In this document: positions 34,101 to 41,863 of the stretch, piece after piece | Position numbering within the stretch: the first letter of the stretch is position 1 | How the letters are laid out: the number at the start of each line of letters is the position of its first letter | Made by a program: the position numbers and the translations under genes | The notes under the pieces: model-generated | Told to the model about the DNA's origin: nothing | Seen by the model: only the letters and a program-made list of their open reading frames with translations | Databases searched by the model: none | Source: JAJFUG01 sp964473155 | GTDB lineage: Bacteria; Gemmatimonadota; Glassbacteria; GWA2-58-10 | Assembly: GCA_964473155.1 (NCBI GenBank) | Contig: CAYYNT010000028.1 | Location: 1-49,457 of the forward strand | Reading direction: 5' to 3' | DNA: 49,457 bases

Positions 34101-34163
34101 AAAAGTCTTTTTTTATTCGAGTTATCGATTGCCTGATTTTCCATAATTTTGACAACCGTATCT

Positions 34164-35330
34164 CTATTTGTCAAGCGGAAACTCCCCGCGAGACAGAATC
34201 CTGTCCACCACGCAGTCCAGCACGAGGAACCCCCTGTCCGTGAGCCGCACCCGGCTGTCCCTCAGGTGCAGCAGGCCACTGTCATCCAGTTCGCGCAGCA
34301 CCGCGGCCGTCGAGCGTCCGAGAATCTGCCCCACCAGCGACACCGGCGCGCCATCCTCCAGACGAAGGCCCAGCATCAGGTTTTCCGACAGCCGCTGCCG
34401 TGCGCTCAGGAACTCGCCCTCGCGGCAGGACATGGCTGAACCTGTCCGCCAGCCGCACCTGATGTATTCCTCCAGATCGCCGCGATTCCAGAACCGGCGG
34501 TCCGGCGGCTGGAAAGAATGCGCCGAGGGACCCAGTCCCAGGTACGGTCTTCCGGTCCAGTAGGCCAGGTTATGACTGCAGGCGCTGGACTTATCCCGAG
34601 CCCAGTTAGACAGCTCATAATGGCGCCAGCCATACTCTAACAGGCATTCGCAGACTGCCAGATACTGGCCGTTATACTCATCTTCGCCGCTTTCGGCGAA
34701 CTCCGGGCGGCCATGCGCCAGGCAGGTTTCCTCCAGGTGGTAGCCGTAAATCGAAAGATGGTCCACCCCAAGTCCGATTGCCTCGGTGACGGAACCTGTC
34801 AGGGAGCGGACCGAGCATCCCGGCTCGCCGAAAATAAGGTCCGCGGAAAGACGCTCGAACCCGGCGCGCCGCGCCGCCACCAGCGCCCGTCGTCCACAGG
34901 CGGCATCATGACGGCGACCCAGGGCGGCAAGCACGTTGTCATCGAAACTCTGGCAGCCCACGGACAGGCGGTTCACCCCGATTTCAAGCCAGGCCGCCGC
35001 ACTCGACTCGTTCACATCCTCCGGGTTCGCCTCCAGGCTGATCTCAGCCGTGGAATCGAGGCTCCAGACAGCCGATACCTTTTCAACAATATATTGCAAA
35101 TGCCCGGGACTCAGCAGCGAGGGCGTCCCGCCGCCGAAAAACACCGTCTCCACCCGGCTGCCTTGCCCCGGCCAGGAGCCGGCCGAAAAACCAATCTCGC
35201 GATCCAGAGCAACCAGATAATCAGCAATCAGATTATCGCGCGCCGGGACAGAATAAAAATCGCAGTACGGGCATTTAATGTCCCGGCAGAACGGCACATG
35301 AACGTACAGGGAGAATCTCTCAGCCTCCAC
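34164..35330 (-). CDS. hemW: HemW-like radical SAM protein
   Basis: Radical SAM protein of the HemN/HemW family, now viewed as a heme chaperone rather than a coproporphyrinogen dehydrogenase. The N-terminal YVHVPFCRDIKCPYCDFYS contains the CxxxCxxC cluster motif; VFFGGGTPSLL and HNLAYWTGRPYLGLGPSAHS follow, both typical of HemW. The 388-aa length is normal. The start is GTG at 35330, 19 bp after the dprA stop. A short winged-helix-like C-terminal region is present. Confidence 0.93.
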   Translation of the reverse strand: MEAERFSLYVHVPFCRDIKCPYCDFYSVPARDNLIADYLVALDREIGFSAGSWPGQGSRVETVFFGGGTPSLLSPGHLQYIVEKVSAVWSLDSTAEISLEANPEDVNESSAAAWLEIGVNRLSVGCQSFDDNVLAALGRRHDAACGRRALVAARRAGFERLSADLIFGEPGCSVRSLTGSVTEAIGLGVDHLSIYGYHLEETCLAHGRPEFAESGEDEYNGQYLAVCECLLEYGWRHYELSNWARDKSSACSHNLAYWTGRPYLGLGPSAHSFQPPDRRFWNRGDLEEYIRCGWRTGSAMSCREGEFLSARQRLSENLMLGLRLEDGAPVSLVGQILGRSTAAVLRELDDSGLLHLRDSRVRLTDRGFLVLDCVVDRILSRGEFPLDK

Positions 35331-35349
35331 CCGATGCCCCTTTCCAAAC

Positions 35350-36471
35350 TCATCCCAGGCTGAACAGCTTGCCGGGGTGCTCGCGCACCAGCCGTTTCAT
35401 CTGCAGTTGGAGAAGAAGGCCCAGCAATTGGGGCACTTCCAGGCCCGAACGTCCGGAAATTTCATCCACGTGGACCGGTTGATGGTCCAGGCAGTCGAAC
35501 ACCCGGCGCTCCTCCTGGCTGAGACCTGGGCCCAGGCCCGGCAATCCCGGTTGAATCCCGATACTGCGGGCGGCCAGGGAGCTATCCCCTAACTCTTCCA
35601 GAATATCATCCACCGACTGGACCAGCCTGGCGCCCTGCTGGATCAGGCGGTTGGTCCCGTGACTCAGGCCGCGGGCGACATCCCCCGGCACTGCAAAAAC
35701 ATCGCGTCCCTGGTCAAGGGCGTACTCGGCGGTTATCAGCGCTCCGCTGCGCACTCCCGCCTCCACCACCAGCACCCCGCGGGACAGTCCGCTGATAATG
35801 CGGTTCCGGCGCGGAAAGTTCTTTGAATCCGGCGGCGTTCCCATCAGGTATTCACTTACCACGGCGCTGCCCTGTTCGAGCATGCGCCCCACAATCCCGA
35901 CATTTTCCGGAGGATAGATCATGTCCACTCCACTGCCCAGCACGGCCACGGTGACTCCACCGTTGTCAAGAGCGGCCTGATGCGCCTCGCTGTCTATTCC
36001 TCGGGCCAGGCCGCTGACCACGGTATAGCCCGCGAGGGCGATCCCTCCGGCCAGATTCCGGGCTGTCTCCCGGCCGTAAAGGCTGGGGGTGCGGGTGCCG
36101 ACAACAGCCAGGCAGGGACGGTTCATGCAGGCCAGATCGCCCAGCGCGAACAGCATCGGTGGAGGATCGTAAATCTGCGACAGGTACGCCGGATAGTTCT
36201 CCTCCCAGTAGAACACCGCCTGCGCCCCGCTTGTACCGATCCGTTCAAGCTGCATCTCCACCGCCCGGTCGTTCCACTGCTTGCGGGCCATGTACTCGAG
36301 CTCAGGGCCGTTAAGACCCGGAACGCGTCGCAATTCCTCGAACCCGGCGTTCAGCGCGGCCTCCGGCCCGCCGAAAGCCTGTATCATGCGCCGGACCCGC
36401 ACCGCTCCGATCCCCGGCGCCAGCATAAGGCGCAGCATGTCTCGCAGGGTGTTCTCTGAACGGGTGGTCAT
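35350..36471 (-). CDS. dprA: DNA-processing protein DprA
   Basis: Loads RecA onto incoming single-stranded DNA during natural transformation. The 373-aa protein has N-terminal HhH-like repeats, the Rossmann core with VVGTRTPSLYGRETA, VSGLARGIDSEAHQAAL, and GVLVVEAGVRSGALITAEYA, and a C-terminal winged helix (about 305-370). ATG is preceded by GGAG. DprA is widespread even where competence is unknown, so this alone does not show transformability. Confidence 0.95.
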   Translation of the reverse strand: MTTRSENTLRDMLRLMLAPGIGAVRVRRMIQAFGGPEAALNAGFEELRRVPGLNGPELEYMARKQWNDRAVEMQLERIGTSGAQAVFYWEENYPAYLSQIYDPPPMLFALGDLACMNRPCLAVVGTRTPSLYGRETARNLAGGIALAGYTVVSGLARGIDSEAHQAALDNGGVTVAVLGSGVDMIYPPENVGIVGRMLEQGSAVVSEYLMGTPPDSKNFPRRNRIISGLSRGVLVVEAGVRSGALITAEYALDQGRDVFAVPGDVARGLSHGTNRLIQQGARLVQSVDDILEELGDSSLAARSIGIQPGLPGLGPGLSQEERRVFDCLDHQPVHVDEISGRSGLEVPQLLGLLLQLQMKRLVREHPGKLFSLG

Positions 36472-36507
36472 TTTTTCTCCGCTGGAGGTCTGACCTTTAT
36501 CCGGGGA

Positions 36508-37527
36508 TTACCGGGAGATATCCGTCCGGCCTTTGAGGGACGGCTGACGGCGGACTTCCAGGACCTTGCGCATCAGGTCGCGGATGAAACCGGCCAGGTT
36601 CCGTCCGCTGACCGCGCTGATACCTGTCTGAAGGAAAAGAGCCGGGTCCGGGATCGACGGGACAGCCGTATCCGCGGGCAGGATGTCCAGCTTGGTGAAC
36701 ACCAGGCAGCGCGGCTTGAGAGTAAGCTCCTGCGAATAACCCTCCAGTTCCCGGTTCAGGATTTCGTATTGCTTTTCCGGGTCGGGCGATGACACATCGA
36801 TCAGGAACACCAGCACCAGGGTCCGTTCCACGTGCCGCAGGAAATCCAGACCCAGGCCGCGTCCCTCGTGAGCGCCCTCGATAAGGCCGGGGATGTCGGC
36901 CATCACGAACGAATCCGTATCCGAGCGCACCACGCCGAGGTTGGGAGTCAGTGTGGTGAACGGGTAATCGGCGATCTTGGGATGGGCCTCGGAAACCCGG
37001 CTGAGCAGGGTGGACTTCCCGGCGTTGGGAAACCCCACCAGCCCGACATCCGCGATCAGTTTCAGTTCGAGCTTCAGCACGCGCTCCTGGCCCGGACGGC
37101 CGTCCTCGGCGAAATCCGGAGCCTGACGGGTTGGAGTGGCGAAAGAGGCGTTGCCCCGTCCGCCGCGGCCGCCCTCGGCTGCCAGCACCCGCTGTCCATT
37201 TTCAACCAGGTCCGCCACCAGCTCGCCGGTGGCGGCATCCCGCAGGACAGTCCCCACCGGCACACGGATCACCACATCCTCGCCGTTGCGGCCGGTGCAG
37301 TCGTTCGGTCCGCCATGCTCCCCGCGCGGGGCCTTGTATTCTCTCCGGTAGCGAAAATCCATCAGCGTGGACATGCCCTCATCCGCCACGAACCAGATAC
37401 TCCCGCCTCGCCCGCCAGTCCCCCCGGAGGGACCGCCCCAGGGATTGTATTTCTCCTTGCGGAAAGCGATCAAGCCCTTGCCGCCCTCGCCCGCCCGCAC
37501 CGATATTTCCGCCCGATCTACAAACAT
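36508..37527 (-). CDS. obg: GTPase Obg/CgtA
   Basis: Essential GTPase of 50S assembly and stress response. The 339-aa protein has the Gly-rich Obg fold (AGEGGKGLIAFRKEKYNPWG), then the G domain with GFPNAGKSTLLSRVSEAHPK (G1), the switch region YPFTTLTPNLGVV, DIPGLIEGA (G3), FTKLD (G4) and a SAVSG-type G5. There is no C-terminal OCT domain, as in many Gram-negative Obg proteins. The rpmA and rplU genes that often precede obg are not here; icd is upstream instead. Confidence 0.95.
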   Translation of the reverse strand: MFVDRAEISVRAGEGGKGLIAFRKEKYNPWGGPSGGTGGRGGSIWFVADEGMSTLMDFRYRREYKAPRGEHGGPNDCTGRNGEDVVIRVPVGTVLRDAATGELVADLVENGQRVLAAEGGRGGRGNASFATPTRQAPDFAEDGRPGQERVLKLELKLIADVGLVGFPNAGKSTLLSRVSEAHPKIADYPFTTLTPNLGVVRSDTDSFVMADIPGLIEGAHEGRGLGLDFLRHVERTLVLVFLIDVSSPDPEKQYEILNRELEGYSQELTLKPRCLVFTKLDILPADTAVPSIPDPALFLQTGISAVSGRNLAGFIRDLMRKVLEVRRQPSLKGRTDISR

Positions 37528-37625
37528 CCGCCCGCCTTTTCATCAATCAAGCAAGTATAATCGCAGGTTCGGCCTTCCGGGCCGCTCCTGCGGCAGTATA
37601 TAACCGTCTGAGCCTGCATTCAGAC

Positions 37626-38867
37626 TCAGCCCATATTGTCTATCAGGGCGCTGCCGAACTGACTGCAACTGAGCAGGGTGGCTCCCTCCATCTGGCGTTC
37701 GAGATCATAGGTCACGGTCCGGGCCTCGATCGTGCGGTCGATGGCGCTCAGGATCATGCGCCCCGCCTCCTGCCAGCCCATGTAATCGAACATCAGCACG
37801 CCGCTGAGAATCACCGAGCCGGGGTTCACCTTGTCCTGTCCGGCGTACTTTGGCGCCGTGCCGTGGGTTGCCTCGAAAAACGCCATCGTGTCGCCGATAT
37901 TGGCCCCCGGTCCCATGCCCAGGCCGCCCACCTGCGCCACCAGGGCGTCGCTGATATAATCGCCGTTCAGGTTGGGCAGGGCCAGAATGTCGTACTCGTC
38001 CGGCCGGGTCAGTATTTGCTGCAGCATGGCGTCCGCGATGCGGTCCTTGATCACAATTTTTCCTTCCGGGACCTTGCCTCCAAACTTGTCCCAGAGGTCG
38101 TTTTCAGTGATAGTGCAGTGGCCGAATTCCTCGCGGGCCACCTGGTAACCCCAGTCGCGGAACGCTCCCTCCGTGTATTTCATGATGTTGCCCTTATGCA
38201 CCAGGGTCACGCTGCGGCTGTTGTTGTCCACGGCATAACGGATCGCCTTGCGCACCAGGCGCTTTGTCCCGGTTATGCTGATCGGCTTGACCCCGATGCC
38301 GCTGTCAGTGCGTATATTGCAGCCCATCTCGCGGTTAAGGAAATCGATCACTTTTTTCACTTCCGGGCTTCCCTCGGCCCACTCGATCCCGGCGTAAACA
38401 TCCTCGGTGTTCTCGCGGAATATGACCATGTCCACCTTTTCCGGGCGCTTTACCGGGCTGGGCACGCCCTTGAACCAGCGCACCGGGCGAACGCAGGCAT
38501 ACAGGTCGAGCTGCTGGCGCAGCGAGACGTTCAGGCTGCGGAACCCGCCGCCGATAGGCGTGGTCAGCGGACCCTTTATCGCCACCAGATAGCGGCGCAC
38601 GGCTTCGAGGGTTTCATCCGGCAGCCAGGCGCCGAAACGGTTGAAAGCCTTTTCCCCGGCATAGATTTCGAGCCAGTGGATTTTGCGCTTTCCCTTATAG
38701 GCTTTCTGCACGGCAGCGTCAAACACCCGCACCGAGGCCGCCCAGATATCCGGGCCAGTTCCATCGCCCTCGATGAAAGGTATGACCGGATTATCGGGCA
38801 CAGCCAAGGTCCCATCCGGGTTCGCTTTTATTGCCTCGCCGCCGGCCGGTGCGGAAATGTCGATCAT
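37626..38867 (-). CDS. icd: isocitrate dehydrogenase [NADP]
   Basis: Converts isocitrate to 2-oxoglutarate and CO2 in the TCA cycle. The 413-aa protein closely follows E. coli Icd: NPVIPFIEGDGTGPDIW at the N-terminus, the substrate loop GPLTTPIGGGFRSLNVSLRQ, DMVIFRENTEDVYAGIEW, and the coenzyme region HGTAPKYAGQDKVNPGS. The Lys-Tyr pair there, with the Tyr and Arg of VTYDLER, are the residues that select NADP. ATG 38867 is six bases after AGAAGG; another ATG sits at 38873. The Ser in the substrate loop is the site AceK phosphorylates in enterics; no aceK is seen. Confidence 0.95.
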   Translation of the reverse strand: MIDISAPAGGEAIKANPDGTLAVPDNPVIPFIEGDGTGPDIWAASVRVFDAAVQKAYKGKRKIHWLEIYAGEKAFNRFGAWLPDETLEAVRRYLVAIKGPLTTPIGGGFRSLNVSLRQQLDLYACVRPVRWFKGVPSPVKRPEKVDMVIFRENTEDVYAGIEWAEGSPEVKKVIDFLNREMGCNIRTDSGIGVKPISITGTKRLVRKAIRYAVDNNSRSVTLVHKGNIMKYTEGAFRDWGYQVAREEFGHCTITENDLWDKFGGKVPEGKIVIKDRIADAMLQQILTRPDEYDILALPNLNGDYISDALVAQVGGLGMGPGANIGDTMAFFEATHGTAPKYAGQDKVNPGSVILSGVLMFDYMGWQEAGRMILSAIDRTIEARTVTYDLERQMEGATLLSCSQFGSALIDNMG

Positions 38868-38918
38868 GGTCATCCTTCTCTCCCTCGGGGACTGTTCCCC
38901 GGCAATTAATGATAACAC

Positions 38919-38942
38919 TTGTCAGTATGTCAGTTTTTCAGT
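38919..38942 (-). repeat. three tandem 8-bp repeats upstream of icd
   Basis: On the minus strand ACTGAAAA, ACTGACAT and ACTGACAA follow each other without gaps. A TATCAT box (38914-38909) lies five bases downstream, so the repeats occupy the -35 region of a possible icd promoter and could be activator or repressor iterons. Confidence 0.5.
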
Positions 38943-39061
38943 TTAACGCTCTCCATCCGCCGCCTCCAGCGCACACGCCCGGACCGGCTTACGGGAACAT
39001 CGGAAAATATACTGCCTATTCGCTTTTACGGCAACACGTTTGGCCCCGGCCTGCCCGGCAT

Positions 39062-39096
39062 AAAAAAAGCCGGCAGTCAAAAGGCCCCGCCGGCTT
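39062..39096 (-). terminator. terminator after the coiled-coil/zinc-ribbon gene
   Basis: AAGCCGGC and GCCGGCTT (39096-39089 with 39074-39067 on the minus strand) form an 8-bp stem followed by five T residues. It ends the two-gene coiled-coil unit before the icd leader. The 195 bp between it and icd contain the repeats above and no gene. Confidence 0.85.
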
Positions 39097-39119
39097 AGGA
39101 ATCGCCTGTTTCCGCAATC

Positions 39120-40892
39120 TCAGAGAGTGGTGAGAGTCGCCTCGCAGTTTTCACAGTACCAGCGGATCGCATAGTTCATCGCGCCGCAGTTGGGGCACTT
39201 CACCGTCTTCTTTTTAATCGCGTCTATAGTCTGATTTACAGTCAAAATTTTCTGCGGATCAAGCTCAGAGCGGTCAAGATCCAGAGTCAGTTCAATCCTG
39301 TCATCCAGCGGCAGGATACGCTTAACTGTCTTTTCCGGCTGCGGAGCGGCGGCATTTCCCGCCGAAGCGGCTTCCTCATCCTGTGGCAAAGGCTCCCAGC
39401 GCAACTCGGCCGTTTCCTCAAGTTTTGTTTCCACCGGCGAGGTCATCTCTTCAACAGGAAAATCCGTTCTCTGTTTGTCAGCCGCTGGAGTCACCGCGGC
39501 GCTTTCAGGTGACGGAGCAGGCTCCGGGGCCAGCGAGACCGGCGCAGGCAGATCCGGCTCAGGGCTGCGCGTGGAACTCATCAGGGCTTCAAGATCGAGG
39601 TCGAGGCCCGCGGTTGGCGGCTGCACGTCTTTCGCAGTCCCGGCGGCCACTCCCAAATTTGAATCATCCGTTTCCTTATGGGCGGATATATTGAGCTGCA
39701 TCAGGTCGCGCTCCAGCTCATCCATCGGGGACACATTCTTTCCTTCCTGAGCCGCGGCAGCCTGTAAATCCTCTGACATGTCCACCGTCTTTGCATCGTC
39801 TGAGGGAACGGGCTCAGCGGGAGATGGATAGTTCATAATCTCCATCTCATCCTGCAGAGCGGGTGGCGGCTGTATCTGCGGCTTGGGCTGCACCTGGTTC
39901 TCCCGCACAAGAGCCTCGAACAGATCATCCGCACCGGCGGACTGGCCACCGGCAACCGATAACGGGCTTTTATCCCCGCTTCTATCCATCGCCGGGAATT
40001 CCTCGGATTTGGATTCCGGCTTTGCTGCAATCTCCTGAAGATCGGGAAGGCCCTTCAGTTCGATGTCCGTGGCCTGTTCCACCGGAACAGACTGTTCCGT
40101 ATCCGGTTTCACCACCGGCGTCATGACCTCCGCAATATCCGGCAATACGGATCGAGCCGGCGCACTTTCACGGCCTGCGGACCGCGATTCGTGAATCTCC
40201 AGGCGGGCGGCGGCCGGTCGAGGCTGTTCCACAGCTTCAGGCGGCATCACTGTTGATAGCTCCGGCGCCGGGCCTGGCAAATCATCCGCGGGGACAGCCA
40301 TATCCACTGGCAATGGAGCCGGTTCCTCTTTCAGAATTGTCTCAGCAGCCGTTTCCAGCACGGTCATCTCAGGCGCCTGTGCGCCGGATGGCATATCGGC
40401 CGGCGCAGCGCCGGAGCCGATCCGCTCCAGAAAAACCTGTATTTTCCGCTCCTCGCTGTCATAACGGGCCAGGTTTTCCTCGAAACGGCGCATGCGCTGG
40501 GCGTGATCGCTGATCAGCCGGGAATACTCTTCCTGGCTGTACTCGCCTAACAGATGGCGCAGTTTTATCTCTTCGATATTGTCCGAGTAAGATTTACGCA
40601 GTAACTGAAGCTGGCTTGAGAACAGCCTGAGTTCGGAAAGCTTTATCTCATACTCGCACAGATTAAGCGCCAGTTCGCTGTCCACGGTTTCGAGGTAGGA
40701 GTTGTACTCCTGGGTCAGTTTACGCAGCACAAAGGGACTTATCCGGGCGCGATTCTCCTCCAGGAAAGCCAGACGTTTACGCAGGCTGGCTTTAAGATCA
40801 AGAAGCTCACCCAGGCTTTTTCCCATGAACCTGAATCCGGCCGCCGGCTGATGCTCCCGTAATTCCTGGTTTTTCCCTTTTCCGTCTGACAT
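39120..40892 (-). CDS. coiled-coil protein with disordered middle and C-terminal zinc ribbon
   Basis: A 590-aa protein I do not recognise. Residues about 25-150 are predicted coiled coil. About 150-535 is an acidic, Pro/Ala/Glu-rich low-complexity region with no folded domain visible. The C-terminus has a short segment (PLDDRIELTLDLDRSELDPQ) and then a double-CxxC zinc ribbon (VKCPNCGAMNYAIRWYCENC). No membrane segment or signal peptide is seen. The coiled coil aligns without gaps to the protein encoded immediately upstream (40900-41412), so the two are paralogues. ATG 40892 is chosen for its GAGG spacing; a longer reading overlaps the upstream gene. Confidence 0.8.
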   Translation of the reverse strand: MSDGKGKNQELREHQPAAGFRFMGKSLGELLDLKASLRKRLAFLEENRARISPFVLRKLTQEYNSYLETVDSELALNLCEYEIKLSELRLFSSQLQLLRKSYSDNIEEIKLRHLLGEYSQEEYSRLISDHAQRMRRFEENLARYDSEERKIQVFLERIGSGAAPADMPSGAQAPEMTVLETAAETILKEEPAPLPVDMAVPADDLPGPAPELSTVMPPEAVEQPRPAAARLEIHESRSAGRESAPARSVLPDIAEVMTPVVKPDTEQSVPVEQATDIELKGLPDLQEIAAKPESKSEEFPAMDRSGDKSPLSVAGGQSAGADDLFEALVRENQVQPKPQIQPPPALQDEMEIMNYPSPAEPVPSDDAKTVDMSEDLQAAAAQEGKNVSPMDELERDLMQLNISAHKETDDSNLGVAAGTAKDVQPPTAGLDLDLEALMSSTRSPEPDLPAPVSLAPEPAPSPESAAVTPAADKQRTDFPVEEMTSPVETKLEETAELRWEPLPQDEEAASAGNAAAPQPEKTVKRILPLDDRIELTLDLDRSELDPQKILTVNQTIDAIKKKTVKCPNCGAMNYAIRWYCENCEATLTTL

Positions 40893-40899
40893 CGCTGCC

Positions 40900-41412
40900 T
40901 CAACCCCTGATCTGCCCGAGCACGCCATTTATCCGCTCCACATTGGCGCGGTAACTGTGTGCCTTACCCTTGTAATATTCTATCTTCTCTTTCTTTTCCC
41001 GCCCGATCGCCTCCAGGTCCTCACCGCTGTATTCACCGAGCGCGGAGCGCACTTTCAGCTCATCCAGCGACCGTTCTCCCAGCTCAACTCCGCGCTCCAG
41101 CAGCCCGATCAGCTCACGGTAGCTGACCAGCGTTGTTTCAAGCAGAGTAGCCTGACGGGAGATTTCGCCGCTCAAATAATCCAGCCTGGAGCGGTAATCT
41201 GCTCTCACGCGCTGCACAACCTCGGGATCGACCTGCGCGGCCCGCTCGTCGATCAGCCTCAGCCGCTCTTCAAGACGTGAACGCTCTTCGAGCAGCGGCA
41301 CCAGCTTATCCCCTCCTGGCTCGATTTCCCCGCGGCTCTGTCCGGGATATGAAATCATCTGGCCTGCGCTCCAATATCCAATTGCCAAAGGTATCATTCG
41401 TAGATCAGCCAT
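40900..41412 (-). CDS. coiled-coil protein, paralogue of the downstream zinc-ribbon protein
   Basis: A 170-aa protein, mostly alpha-helical coiled coil from about residue 37 to the end, of unknown function. Over 91 residues it aligns without gaps to the N-terminal coiled coil of the next gene, sharing an LLE/LLD start, a Pro and Tyr in register and an identical LGEYS near the end. The short N-terminus (about 1-36) is not coiled coil. ATG follows AGGA by five bases. A good promoter lies at 41484-41455, so it heads a two-gene transcript with the next gene eight bases downstream. Confidence 0.8.
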   Translation of the reverse strand: MADLRMIPLAIGYWSAGQMISYPGQSRGEIEPGGDKLVPLLEERSRLEERLRLIDERAAQVDPEVVQRVRADYRSRLDYLSGEISRQATLLETTLVSYRELIGLLERGVELGERSLDELKVRSALGEYSGEDLEAIGREKKEKIEYYKGKAHSYRANVERINGVLGQIRG

Positions 41413-41454
41413 ATTAATCCTGACTGATCTGCATTATTTTTGCTGCGACAACCT

Positions 41455-41484
41455 ATCATAGCATACGTTAAAAACATGTGTCAA
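41455..41484 (-). promoter_or_regulatory. promoter TTGACA-N18-TATGAT for the coiled-coil pair
   Basis: A consensus -35 TTGACA (41484-41479) and TATGAT (41460-41455), one mismatch, 18 bp apart. It lies 43 bp before the start codon at 41412. Confidence 0.65.
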
Positions 41485-41596
41485 GGCTTTCGACTGAAAT
41501 AGTGTTATGTTTTTATTGATCGTACTATCAAGCGAACTCAGCGCCAGAAGATGCATAAGTCATTATATGTACGTGAATAAACTTCCGAATATTTTG

Positions 41597-41625
41597 TTGA
41601 CAGCCGGGTCCCTGCTTGATAGATT
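41597..41625 (+). promoter_or_regulatory. promoter TTGACA-N17-TAGATT in the hox upstream region
   Basis: A consensus TTGACA (41597-41602), 17 bp, then TAGATT (41620-41625). If used, the hox mRNA would have a leader of about 230 nt containing the CRP-type palindromes. The 41413-41863 gap holds no convincing gene. An inverted repeat ATGGTT-TT-AACCAT lies at 41709-41722. Confidence 0.55.
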
Positions 41626-41753
41626 ATTATCCACCAAGCTGCGTTATTACACTCCGGGTGGTTGCTCGCTTTTATCAGTCCCGATTGAAACGAACGCTGG
41701 TTGAAGATATGGTTTTAACCATTTCAGACGCGTTCGATTTAAAAGAATAGGAT

Positions 41754-41769
41754 TGTGATTTTTTTCACA
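41754..41769. promoter_or_regulatory. CRP/FNR-family operator, TGTGA-N6-TCACA (site 1)
   Basis: A perfect match to the core CRP palindrome TGTGA-N6-TCACA, with a T-only spacer, 95 bp before the hoxF start. This form is typical of CRP-like regulators (cAMP or other ligands), less of FNR, whose core is TTGAT-N4-ATCAA. The identity of the protein is unknown. Confidence 0.65.
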
Positions 41770-41785
41770 TGGCTTTTTTATGAAT

Positions 41786-41801
41786 CGTGAGCTATTTCAC
41801 G
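41786..41801. promoter_or_regulatory. second CRP-type palindrome, CGTGA-N6-TCACG (site 2)
   Basis: A second perfect 5-6-5 palindrome with the same GTGA/TCAC core. Its centre lies 32 bp from that of site 1, about three helical turns, so both would face the same side of the DNA. It is 63 bp before the hoxF start. Confidence 0.6.
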
Positions 41802-41863
41802 TGACGGCTCAGCACAGTGGCAGACCCCTAAACTCGCAAGCAGATAAAACGGGAGGAAGAGTT

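Noticed and set aside
34101..34163. CIRCE operator upstream of hrcA
   Set aside because: The gap was read on both strands; no TTAGCACTC/GAGTGCTAA pair or close variant is present.
41507..41704. 65-aa frame in the hox upstream region
   Set aside because: It has no ribosome-binding site, overlaps the TTGACA-N17-TAGATT promoter, and shows no family resemblance.
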